From Tricholoma matsutake (lineage: Eukaryota; Basidiomycota; Agaricomycetes; Agaricales; Tricholomataceae), in NCBI GenBank assembly GCA_026075535.2, contig AP026541.1:2542001-2606000 (forward strand): a stretch of 64,000 nucleotides of DNA, written 5' to 3'. A model generated the notes under the pieces. The model searched no databases. It worked only from the letters and a program-made list of their open reading frames with translations, and had not been told where the DNA came from. Positions 55,661 through 64,000 of the stretch are shown piece by piece. A program made the translations under genes and the position numbers. Positions within the stretch are counted from its first letter, which is position 1. Every line of letters starts with the position of its first letter.

Positions 55661-56909
55661 GTTGATTTTACCCCAAATCTTCCCCTTAGCACAGTCAGCC
55701 AGTATATCGTCAATCCGAGGAAGCGGGTAGTTGTCTTGTTCAGCTTACGGTAATCATTTACCCATTGAGGCAGCACTGAGACGTCCGCCTTAGGGATAAT
55801 GAAAGACGGCGAGGCATAAGGTGAAGATGGTGGGTGTATCTGTCCAGCTTTAGAGTGCTCTTTGATTAGGGTTTTCCAACCCTCCCTGTATTTCCTCGGG
55901 CACGAGTATGCACGGCCCACTGAGATTGGAGCCCCAGGGGTCACTTCTATGTGGTGGTAAACATTTGTAGGCAAATCGTTAGCATGAGGGATATCTGTAG
56001 GGAATCGGTCCACGAAGCGAGCCTTGTAGGTACTGTCCAACTTGTCCAAGATTGCTTGCCCCACCAGTTCTTCAATCCGTTTCCTAATGGCGGCAATAAC
56101 ACAAGGCGATGTGGTCGTGTGCGTGTCGAGATCAAAGCGTTCCGGATTCTCCACAAAAAGACAGAGAAGCTCATCATGCACAATTTTATGCTTCTCGCGT
56201 GCGTTTATCCGTCCTGATTTAATAGATTTGGCCTCCGCCTTACGCTGCTCCTGGGCAGAAACAAATGGTCGCGGCAGCACAACCAGAGCCGGATGTAAGA
56301 GATCATACTGAGCATCCTTGGCAATTGCCGTCCACAGTTCCGCATCCACGACAATCTTGTTCTTTGTCAAGAAGTCCAGACCTAACATCAGATCTGTGTG
56401 GAGCATCGTGGAAATGATTGCATTCACAACTTTGGATTTCCATACTGCATCTCGGGACTGGAGGTGTAATCTACAATATTCTGTCAAACTAGAGTCCGCA
56501 CTTCTCTGACCATTTACGAAGGCACTGGCAACTGGAAAAGACTTGAATAATTTGCAGTGCACGAGTCCCATAACATCTACCAGCTCAGATGAAATCAGCA
56601 CTGGAGGGGAACCGTGGTCAATAAGGGCTCGAATCGGTGTAGGAGCGCATGTTAACGGAGCATCGATGCAACAATCCCACCACATATGTGATGGTAAGGA
56701 GAAAGGCTGGTTCACGTACTCTGAAGCTTCATCCTCCGACATTTCAAAACTGTCATCATCACTCTCAGCGCCAAACACTGCCACTACCATGGTAGCGCCC
56801 ATTCCCTCAAACGCAGCCTTGGCCTTGAGCGCCTCGGCCAAGGTGACGTTCTTGCACGCCTCCAGAGTTGGTCTGCCTTTACTTCCAAGGGGGCAGTCAG
56901 GCACAAAGT
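55657..56909 (-). pseudogene. gypsy-2 gag end, protease and start of reverse transcriptase
   Basis: The frame begins abruptly at the gypsy-3 border with VPDCPLGSKGRPTLE, the tail of a gag zinc-knuckle region. The protease-like motif is RALIDHGSPPVLISSELVD, with D-H-G-S in place of the usual D-S/T-G. RT starts with VGRAYSCPRKYREGW, SPYASPSFIIPKADVS and WVNDYRKLNK. A frameshift at about 55735 breaks it; the remaining codons to 55660 continue in another frame. Confidence 0.78.
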
Positions 56910-57335
56910 TGTAAGGGGACTAAGGGGGTGCCCTGTGTGTTTTTCCTATTTTTTATGTTCATCCCATATTTTTCCCCACCTCATTTCCTTCTATTCTTCA
57001 TTTTCTATGATTTTTCCGGATTTTATTACTAATTTTCCCTTGCTATCATGTTTGTATATGTTGACACTTTTATATTTAGAGGCGGAGTACCCCTTCCGAC
57101 ACATACCCCTTGGTATGATGTCATTTGGCGGCCTTGATCCACCTATCTCCGCCTTTTTCTATTTTTAGGTTATATTTGATTTTTGTCGTCTTCACATATA
57201 CTGGGCATCAGCAAGGGGATCCTTAGAGTTTTCTCTTCGGATTTCCCTTTGCTAGGTGCGCCCCCAATGCCTGTATTATGTAGTATAATTTTAACTTCGG
57301 ATTTCCCTTTGCTAGAGGCTTAGGTTGCCCTTATA
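56910..57335 (+). repeat. gypsy-3 5' LTR
   Basis: Contains two copies of cttcggatttccctttgcta (about 57234 and 57295). Sequence after the LTR (gtagaaaactctcc) would hold the primer site, which I could not assign to a tRNA. Confidence 0.92.
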
Positions 57336-57501
57336 GTAGAAAACTCTCCCCTAAGGCCCGAAAATCGCGAACGCGCTGCCCAAAATAGGCAGGTACGGAC
57401 TGGACGACGCTTCCCAAAGCTCCACAGAGTCCCTACACACCGTTCCAGATACTCTGGCCTTTATCGCGCCGCCATTTTCGCCAAACGCGCTCCCTAGCGA
57501 C

Positions 57502-58611
57502 ATGGACGCATCAGAACGCTTCGACACGCTTGAAAGCGACGTTTCCGGAATGCGCGCGCAAATTGACTCGCTTAAATCTACGATTGAAAACTTCGTTAGG
57601 ACCCTCCAGGCTAACCCTACGACTAATAGTTCCCCCTTCACGACTCCAAGCGCACCCAACAACGACATTTTGCCAAACGCGTCCACTAAGGAACGTGCCC
57701 AGATCAAACCGTCCCCCCCCCGCCGAATTTAATGGTGCACGTGCGCAGGGACGTGCATTCCTTAATTCCTGTGAGTTATACATTAGTCTCCAGTCGCATC
57801 AATTCGTCGATGAGGCTGCAAAAATTTATTGGGCCTTCACATACATGAAATCTGAACGTGCCTATCTCTATGTGGACCGTATCCTACGTCAAACTAAAGA
57901 ACTCGGTTCTCTACCTTTCTCCACTTGGGGTGACTTTCGAGCTGAGTTCGTACGCCACTTCTGCCCCCTCAATGAACGCCACCGAGCAGTGACACGACTT
58001 GAGTCATCCACTTACCACCAGGGACGTCGATCCGTGGACGACTATATCGATGAGTTCAAGGATTTGGTGGACATGGCAGGGTATGGGAGTGGGTTACCAG
58101 TAGTGGTGAAGTTCCGACGGGGGCTCAACCAAGAAATTCAGGACCAGATTGCACAGATGTTGGAAGGGCGCCCAGCGGACGATGTTGGTATGAAGCTGCT
58201 TCACTCTGTGACGAGAACCGACTCACAAATGCGGCGTTTAATGCTGCATTCCGTGCTCCAACTACCACTCATACACCCTACACCTTCAATCGAAGCCTCC
58301 CCCGCCCTAACCCCATTCCTGCTCGTCAAACTCCCACACCAGCCATCAATATCCCAGTACCAATGGATGTTGATGCAGCCCGCAGCCGTGCATGTAAGTT
58401 GGATCTCTGCTACCGTTGTGGGGAACCTGGACACAGGGCTGGAGCGTGTCCCCATCGTCAGGATATCCGCATGCTCACCCCCGAGGGACGAGATGAACTC
58501 CTGCAAGATTTGTTGGCACTTGTAGATGTTGAGGAAGCGAAGGATCAAGTTGCAGAGGAGGTTAAGCTGGAAGTTGTAGAGGAGCAGGATTTTCCTATTC
58601 GCAGTGAGTGA
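57502..58611 (+). pseudogene. gypsy-3 gag with CCHC knuckle, two single-base shifts
   Basis: MDASERFDTLESDVSGMRAQ begins at 57502 with a coiled N-terminus. At the C-run near 57713-57721 the frame moves to PPPAEFNGARAQGRAFLNSC and the gag core (WGDFRAEFVRHFCPLNERH, RSVDDYIDEFKDLVDMAGY). Near 58228 it moves again to NAAFNAAFRAPT and the knuckle CYRCGEPGHRAGAC. It ends at 58611, overlapping the next frame. One shift lies in a homopolymer and could be a sequencing error or a slippage site. Confidence 0.82.
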
Positions 58612-59270
58612 ATCATACGCCCTCACTGCCTGTCCATAACCGCTTTGAAGTCTTGTCAGTTGAATCCCTGGAGAATGAATCCATTTCTGTGACTGCTCCC
58701 CTCTCTGACCCTTCGAAGTTGGCTAAAGACGTACCTGCTCTCCCCATCTCTCCTTCTACTCCACGTCCCAAAATTAAATCATGGGAGCGTAAACTACCAC
58801 GCAAGTATATTGTGGCATCCACTCCCTCTGCACATTCCTTAAACCTAGCCATCGAACTGCAGACGACCGACACTGGACAGATACTCGGTGTCTCTGCGCT
58901 CCTGGACTCTGGTGCGACTGGTCTCTTCATCGATTCCCATCTGGTACAACAACATCGTCTAAATACTCGCTCACTCTCACGTCCGATACCTGTATATAAC
59001 GTGGATGGATCCCCGAATGAAGCTGGTGCCATCCGAGAGGTTGTAGACCTGGTTCTCTGTTACAAAGATCATAGTGAGCGTGCCCTTTTTGCTGTCACTC
59101 AATTAGGAAAGCAAAAGGCGATTTTGGGATATCCATGGCTTCGAGACCATAACCCGGAGGTCGACTGGCGCACCGGGGAGGTTACCATGAGCCGATGTCC
59201 ATCCCGCTGTCGGACGTGTTTCACAGAAGCCAGGCAAGAACGTCGTGGACAGAAGGCGGCAATACGATGA
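58608..59270 (+). CDS. gypsy-3 protease region
   Basis: Begins with ATG at 58608 overlapping the gag stop by four bases. The protease active site is VSALLDSGATGLFID, with LGKQKAILGYPWLRDHNPEVDW further on. It ends at TGA 59268-59270 in the context ATACGATGA; the same frame continues through the next 3.2 kb, so a CGA-to-TGA change at a CpG is the simplest explanation. Readthrough would join protease to reverse transcriptase. Confidence 0.82.
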   Translation: MNHTPSLPVHNRFEVLSVESLENESISVTAPLSDPSKLAKDVPALPISPSTPRPKIKSWERKLPRKYIVASTPSAHSLNLAIELQTTDTGQILGVSALLDSGATGLFIDSHLVQQHRLNTRSLSRPIPVYNVDGSPNEAGAIREVVDLVLCYKDHSERALFAVTQLGKQKAILGYPWLRDHNPEVDWRTGEVTMSRCPSRCRTCFTEARQERRGQKAAIR

Positions 59271-62200
59271 ACTCAGAAGTGTCGTGCTGGACCCCTGCCT
59301 ATACCTGAAGTGGAATTGGAAGGGGTTCCTGATCTAATGCCGGACTCGGATGATGATGATGAGGACCCAGAGGAAGTGGAGGAGGGTGATCGGATCTTCT
59401 ACACTGCGATTCGCTCATCGCATGAGGTGTGTGCCACATCGAACATATCCCAATGCCTCGCCGAGGCCTTCCACAAAAACAACGCTGCTAAATCCTCTAC
59501 TAACTCCTTACTCCCTCATCTCCATGAGTTTGAAGACGTGTTCTCCAAGGAGTCATTCGACTCTCTTCCTGTGCGTAAGCCATGGGATCACGCGATCGAA
59601 CTCACCCCCGGCGCAACCCCTTCATCCTGCAAGGTCTATCCTCTCTCTCCGGAAGAACAACGGCAGCTTGACCAGTTCATCGACGAGCACCTGGCCTCTG
59701 GGCGTATTCGACCATCGAAGTCACCCATGGCCTCTCCCTTTTTCTTTGTCAAGAAGAAGGATGGCTCACTTCGACCGGTTCAAGACTACAGAAGGCTCAA
59801 CAACATCACGGTCAAAAATTGCTACCCACTACCCCTCATCTCCGAACTCGTAAACCAGCTCCATGGAGCCCGATACTTCACCAAGCTCGATGTCCGTTGG
59901 GGCTATAATAATGTGAGGATAAAGGAGGGAGATGAGTGGAAGGCAGCCTTTCGTACCAACCGTGGTCTTTTTGAACCGCTTGTCATGTTCTTTGGCCTTA
60001 CTAATAGCCCTGCCACCTTTCAGACCATGATGAACGACATCTTCCATGACCTCATCCTCAAAGGCGTTGTCTGCATCTATCTCGACGACATCCTCATCTT
60101 CACTTGCACGGTTGAAGAGCACCGTCGCATCACGCGCCTCATCCTAGAGCGACTTCGACGGTACAAACTCTACCTTCGTCAGGACAAATGCGAGTTCGAA
60201 AGGACCAAGATCGAGTACCTCGGCCTGATTATCTCGGAGGGTCAAGTGGAGATGGATCCTATCAAGGTAAACGGGGTCACAGCTTGGCCGATGCCCACGA
60301 ACAAGAAGGAGGTGCAGTCTTTCCTGGGCTTCATCAATTTTTATCGGCGTTTTATCAAGGATTTCTCACATCATGCACGACTGCTGTTCGACTTGACAGG
60401 AAAGGAGGCATGGAGGTGGGATAATGCACAACAGGAGGCATTCGAAAAGCTTAAGGACATGGTCACTTCCGCTCCGATCCTTACCTTTGCTGACGATTCA
60501 CGTCCTTTTCGTGTAGAAGCCGACAGTTCTGACTTTGCGACGGGCGCTGTGTTGTCTCAGCAGTCTCCGGAGGACCAGAAGTGGCATCCTGTTGCGTTCT
60601 ACTCCAAAAGCCTTAGTGCTGTAGAGAGAAACTACGAGATCCATGACAAGGAGATGTTGGCGATAATGCGTGCGCTTGAGGAGTGGCGACACTTCCTCGA
60701 GGGTGCCCAACACAAGGTGGAAATTTGGACGGATCACAAGAACCTCGAGTACTTCATGACAGCCAAGAAATTGAACCGTCATCAAGCTCGTTGGTCCCTG
60801 TATCTATCTAGATTCGACTTCTCCTTGCACCACCGTCCGGGTCGCAGCATGGGGAAGACCGATGCCCTATCCCGACGTGCAGACCATGGGGATGGCAGCG
60901 GTGACAACCAAAACATTGTGCTGTTGCAGCCAGACCTGTTCACCATTCGGGCACTGGAAGGCATCGTACCCCAGGGCGAGGAGCGGGACATCCTACGTGA
61001 CATTCGTCGCGCAAACCGTAGCGGTTTACATGAGGATGTTGTCGCCCGAGCTGTTAAAGAACTGAGGAAGGGATCGACCCTTTCCTTACGTGCAGCAGAG
61101 TGGGCTGAAAAGGAGGACTTGTTGTATTTCAGGGATCACATCTATGTTCCCAATGACCCAGACCTTCGCCGGCGCATCATATCCCAACACCATGACTCAC
61201 AGATCGCTGGTCATCCTGGACACTGGAAGACCTTGGAGCTCACCTCACGGAACTATTGGTGGCCACAAATGTCACGGCTCATTGGTCAGTATTGTCGCAC
61301 TTGTGACCTTTGCTTACGCACCAAGGTCCCTCGTCGCAAGCCTATTGGTGAGCTACACCCTCTTCCTGTTCCAGAAAGTCATTGGGATGTTGTCAGCATC
61401 GACTTTGTGGTGGAATTGCCAGAGTCAAACAGGTTTGATGCGGTGATGTGCACAGTTGACTCAGTGGGAAAACGCACTCACTTCATTCCCACTCACACCA
61501 CTGTCAGTGCCCTAGGTGCCGCTCGACTCTACCTCCACCACGTGTGGAAATTACATGGACTTCCTGGTGCCTTCCTCTCGGATCGTGGCCCTCAGTTCAT
61601 GGCAGAGTTCACTCGTGAGCTGTACCGACTCCTGGGGATCAAACTCCTCGCTTCAACTGCTTATCACCCACAAACTGATGGCCAGACGGAGCGAGTCAAC
61701 CAGGAACTGGAGCAGTACATCTGCCTCTTTGTCAATGAACGCCAGGACGATTGGGATGATCTCCTTCCTTTGGCCGAGTTTGGGTACAACAACCATGTCC
61801 ATGCTTCCACTCAACAGACCCCTTTCCTCTTAGACACTGGACGACATCCATGCATGGGATTTGAACCTCGCCAAACTCCCTCACACATCGAGACAGTGAA
61901 TGAGTTCACAGAACGCATGAGGGATAGCTTGGAGGAGGCAAGGGCAGCCTTAGCAAAGGCGAAGGATGACATGGCACGATTTTACAACCAACGCCACTCC
62001 CCAACCCCTCAGTACAAGGTTGGTGATCGAGTTTATCTTGACTCCAGTGACATCTCCACTACATGTCCATCCAAGAAACTCGCTCATCGCTTCTTGGGAC
62101 CTTTCCCCATTGTCAAGTGCGTTGGAACACATGCCTATCGTCTACGCCTCCCAGCCTCCATGTCCAGACTCCATCCCATCTTCCATGTCGTCAAATTGCT

Positions 62201-62510
62201 TCCAGCTCCCCCAGATCCGTTCCCGGGACGCCATTCACACCCACCACCACCACCTACAGTGATCGAGGGAGAACCCCAATATGAAGTCGAGTCAATCTTG
62301 GACAGCCGTTTGCGTCGAGGAAAACTCCAGTATTTGGTACATTGGAAGGGTTATGGGTATGAGGAGAACTCATGGGTCGAAGAGTCTGATGTAAATGCCC
62401 CTTGGTTAATCAAGGAATTCCACCGACGGCACACTGCTGCACCGCGTCGCATTCAAGTCACGGACTTTGGTCGTATACGATTTCGAATGCATCGGGGCGA
62501 TGCATCTTAG
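59271..62510 (+). CDS. gypsy-3 Pol: reverse transcriptase, RNase H, integrase, chromodomain
   Basis: More than 1,060 open codons (first ATG at 59337; frame open from 59271). Reverse transcriptase: FTKLDVRWGYNNVRI, FFGLTNSPATFQ, CIYLDDILIF. RNase H: VEADSSDFATGAVLS, NYEIHDKEMLAIMRAL, IWTDHKNLEYF. Integrase: zinc-binding HHDSQIAGHPGHWKT with CRTCDLC, core SIDFVVELP/MCTVDSVGK, FLSDRGPQFM, TDGQTERVNQELEQY, so the catalytic D, D, E are intact. Chromodomain: YEVESILDSRLRRGKLQYLVHWKGYG near the C-terminus. All catalytic residues I can check are intact. Codons are CpG-rich, unlike the older elements. Confidence 0.92.
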   Translation, partial: TQKCRAGPLPIPEVELEGVPDLMPDSDDDDEDPEEVEEGDRIFYTAIRSSHEVCATSNISQCLAEAFHKNNAAKSSTNSLLPHLHEFEDVFSKESFDSLPVRKPWDHAIELTPGATPSSCKVYPLSPEEQRQLDQFIDEHLASGRIRPSKSPMASPFFFVKKKDGSLRPVQDYRRLNNITVKNCYPLPLISELVNQLHGARYFTKLDVRWGYNNVRIKEGDEWKAAFRTNRGLFEPLVMFFGLTNSPATFQTMMNDIFHDLILKGVVCIYLDDILIFTCTVEEHRRITRLILERLRRYKLYLRQDKCEFERTKIEYLGLIISEGQVEMDPIKVNGVTAWPMPTNKKEVQSFLGFINFYRRFIKDFSHHARLLFDLTGKEAWRWDNAQQEAFEKLKDMVTSAPILTFADDSRPFRVEADSSDFATGAVLSQQSPEDQKWHPVAFYSKSLSAVERNYEIHDKEMLAIMRALEEWRHFLEGAQHKVEIWTDHKNLEYFMTAKKLNRHQARWSLYLSRFDFSLHHRPGRSMGKTDALSRRADHGDGSGDNQNIVLLQPDLFTIRALEGIVPQGEERDILRDIRRANRSGLHEDVVARAVKELRKGSTLSLRAAEWAEKEDLLYFRDHIYVPNDPDLRRRIISQHHDSQIAGHPGHWKTLELTSRNYWWPQMSRLIGQYCRTCDLCLRTKVPRRKPIGELHPLPVPESHWDVVSIDFVVELPESNRFDAVMCTVDSVGKRTHFIPTHTTVSALGAARLYLHHVWKLHGLPGAFLSDRGPQFMAEFTRELYRLLGIKLLASTAYHPQTDGQTERVNQELEQYICLFVNERQDDWDDLLPLAEFGYNNHVHASTQQTPFLLDTGRHPCMGFEPRQTPSHIETVNEFTERMRDSLEEARAALAKAKDDMARFYNQRHSPTPQYKVGDRVYLDSSDISTTCPSKKLAHRFLGPFPIVKCVGTHAYRLRLPASMSRLHPIFHVVKLLPAPPDPFPGRHSHPPPPPTVIEGEPQYEVESILDSRLRRGKLQYLVHWKGYGYEENSWVEESDVNAPWLIKEFHRRHTAAPRRIQVTDFGRIRFRMHRGDAS

Positions 62511-62521
62511 AGAGGGGGTGA

Positions 62522-62947
62522 TGTAAGGGGACTAGGGGGGTGCCCTGTGTGTTTTTCCTATTTTTTATGTTCGTCCCATATTTTTCCCCACCTCATTTCC
62601 TTCTATTCTTCATTTTCTATGATTTTTCCAGATTTTATTACTAATTTTCCCTTGCTATCATGTTTGTATATGTTGACACTTTTATATTTAGAGGCGGAGT
62701 ACCCCTTCTGACACATACCCCTTGGTATGATGTCATTCGGCGGCCTTGATCCGCCTATCTCCGCCTTTTTCTATTTTTAGGTTATATTTGATTTTTGTCG
62801 TCTTCACATATACTGGGCATCAGCAAGGGGATCCTTATAGTTTTCTCTTCGGATTTCCCTTTGCTAGGTGCGCCCCCAATCCCTGTATTATGTAGCATAA
62901 TTTTAACTTCGGATTTCCCTTTGCTAGAGGCTTAGGTTGCCCTTATA
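62522..62947 (+). repeat. gypsy-3 3' LTR
   Basis: Same length as the 5' copy. Of nine differences, five are CG against TG or CA, two are other transitions and two transversions. Confidence 0.92.
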
Positions 62948-62953
62948 CCAAGC

Positions 62954-63137
62954 TGTGAGGAATGTGGTATCAATTCAAGGAAAGTTACTCTACTATTACA
63001 AACCACTCGTGTATATAATGTAGTTGCATGTGATAATCCTGTGCTCGTGGTAGTCATGTGATCGCATGGATGATGTAACATGCGTAATGAAGCGTGTTGT
63101 AGCCAAAGTTCATAGTAAGAGAAATGGTTCTCTTACA
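62954..63137 (-). repeat. gypsy-2 5' LTR
   Basis: Second 184-base copy. It is separated from the gypsy-3 3' LTR by only six bases, so the expected primer site and gag leader are missing. Confidence 0.9.
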
Positions 63138-64000
63138 ACATTGAGGGAGTCACTGACCTTGCATCTGGGTATCCAGAACTGGATGGGACAGCAGTGTTGC
63201 TAATTGGAATATGGCTGCTTGATCCTGGGCCTGTCTCACTGAAAGTGTGTCCCATCCGAGCCACCTGCAACCAAAAATTGTTCTCCATTTTCTTCTGTGC
63301 CAGTTCTGTGCAAAATTTCACTTGCTGCATTTTCAAATCTGCTTTGGCTTTAATCTTTGCCAGCTCCTTCTCATTTTCCCCTTTCACCTTGAGCTTCTTT
63401 AGACCTAATACCTGAGCAGTCTCTTCCTCCTTTGCTGTAATCACATTGATTTTTTTGATCCCAGTCTTTGGCTTTCTGGATGATTGTTGGTGTGCTGTTG
63501 TAGCTGCTGCAGTTGCAGGAGTCGATTTGCCAGCTTGTGTGGTTGATTTTGGGGGCTTAATTACAGATGTGTCAACTGTGGCAGACTGTGGCAGCCTTGT
63601 GCTTTGTTGCAGTTGAGGCCAGGACCATCTTGAAGCTGTTGCTCAAGTTTTGCTTTTCTGCTGGTGCATTTCTGATCTTGGTGTTCCCACCATCATCATC
63701 TGAGCCCTCACCATCACTATCACCATGGTCATCCCCTTCACCTTCACCATCACCATTGTCATTGTCATCTCCATCACCATCTGTGGTAGCATCAAGCCCC
63801 AGACCATCACTCCAATCCAAGTCTGAAGTATGCCTGCTCCGAGTTGATACTAGGACTGACACATTGTACCGAGTTGTTGTTTCCAACACCAACAGGAACT
63901 GCACTGGGACACCCATCAATGATTGCCTTCAACTTGAAGAACCATGGACATTTTTCCTTGATCGCAGCTGGATATCTATATCATCAAAACTCATGCACTC
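63138..64000 (-). pseudogene. Decayed coding sequence of unknown family
   Basis: Two minus-strand frames. 63919-63572 has an acidic G/D-rich stretch (DGDGDDNDNGDGEGEGDDHGD) after DLDWSDGLGLD. 63444-63138 has a lysine-rich helical stretch (LGLKKLKVKGENEKELAKI, QVKFCTELAQKKMENNFWLQ) and breaks at the gypsy-2 LTR. Upstream (63920-64000) reads AAIKEKCPWFFKLKAIIDG in another frame. The acidic linker plus charged C-terminal coil resembles accessory proteins of DNA transposons, but I cannot name it. Confidence 0.4.

Larger units (their letters stand above)
56910..62947 (+). mobile_element. Young chromodomain Ty3/gypsy retrotransposon (gypsy-3)
   Basis: 426-bp LTRs at 56910-57335 and 62522-62947 both start TGTAAGGG and end CCCTTATA. 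A polypurine tract agagagggggtga directly precedes the 3' LTR. LTRs differ at nine positions by eye (about 2%), pointing to a recent insertion. Gag, protease and a full-length pol with RNase H, integrase and chromodomain are present, broken by two gag frameshifts and one nonsense codon. Flanks AAAGT and CCAAG do not match as a target duplication. Confidence 0.93.
52931..63137 (-). mobile_element. Ty3/gypsy retrotransposon (gypsy-2), carrying gypsy-3 inside
   Basis: 184-bp LTRs lie at 52931-53114 (3') and 62954-63137 (5'), starting TGTAAGAGAACC and ending ATTCCTCACA on the minus strand. A polypurine-like gaagcatgagag borders the 3' LTR. The interior holds the zinc-knuckle/protease to chromodomain region at 53115-56909. 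Gag and leader sequence between the 5' LTR and 56909 are absent, replaced by gypsy-3. No matching target duplication was seen at 52926-52930 and 63138-63142. Confidence 0.85.

Overview
The window looks like nuclear DNA of a filamentous basidiomycete, most likely a mushroom-forming agaricomycete. Host genes have many short GT-AG introns of about 45-60 bases, and the mobile elements include KDZ (Kyakuja-Dileera-Zisupton) proteins with CxC cysteine clusters, chromodomain Ty3/gypsy elements, copia, hAT and PIF/Harbinger families. All names rest on reading translated motifs by eye; no database search was run.

Host gene islands. Left island (1-6.1 kb): the 5' end of a RAD7-like repair gene on the minus strand, divergent from an ATG101 gene of six exons, followed by a convergent Argonaute gene whose catalytic D-E-D-H residues are all present. 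Central island (33.3-46.6 kb): an intracellular-type GH3 beta-glucosidase with a PA14 insert, a BTB/POZ gene, a broken and an intact copy of a membrane GNAT acetyltransferase in tandem, a RAP1-like telomere protein gene, and an ATG15-like vacuolar lipase.

Transposon blocks. 7.6-12.9 kb: a decayed minus-strand Ty3/gypsy element. 12.9-18.4 kb: a plus-strand gypsy remnant split by a non-autonomous element with terminal inverted repeats (15521-17514) that has a 9-bp target duplication and an unusual series of covarying palindromes. 18.4-19.2 kb: a LINE 3' end with an A-rich tail. 19.2-19.9 kb: an unrecognised element-like gene. 20.0-32.5 kb: one KDZ gene on the minus strand opened by a hAT element (27991-32072, 8-bp duplication) and by a copia element (20654-26936), the copia itself opened by a tandem-repeat-rich insertion. 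46.7-48.2 kb: a foldback element. 48.7-52.7 kb: a PIF/Harbinger transposase split by a 2.25-kb short-LTR element. 52.9-63.1 kb: a minus-strand gypsy with 184-bp LTRs, carrying inside it a young plus-strand chromodomain gypsy with 426-bp LTRs. 63.1-64 kb: decayed coding sequence.

How the parts relate. The window alternates compact, CpG-rich host genes with transposon nests that are visibly poor in CpG. The youngest element still has many CpGs, and most of its LTR differences plus its one nonsense codon are CpG-type transitions, which suggests cytosine methylation of transposons. An intact-looking Argonaute lies about 1.5 kb from the first nest. The two autophagy genes (ATG101, ATG15) are 44 kb apart and probably unrelated in arrangement.
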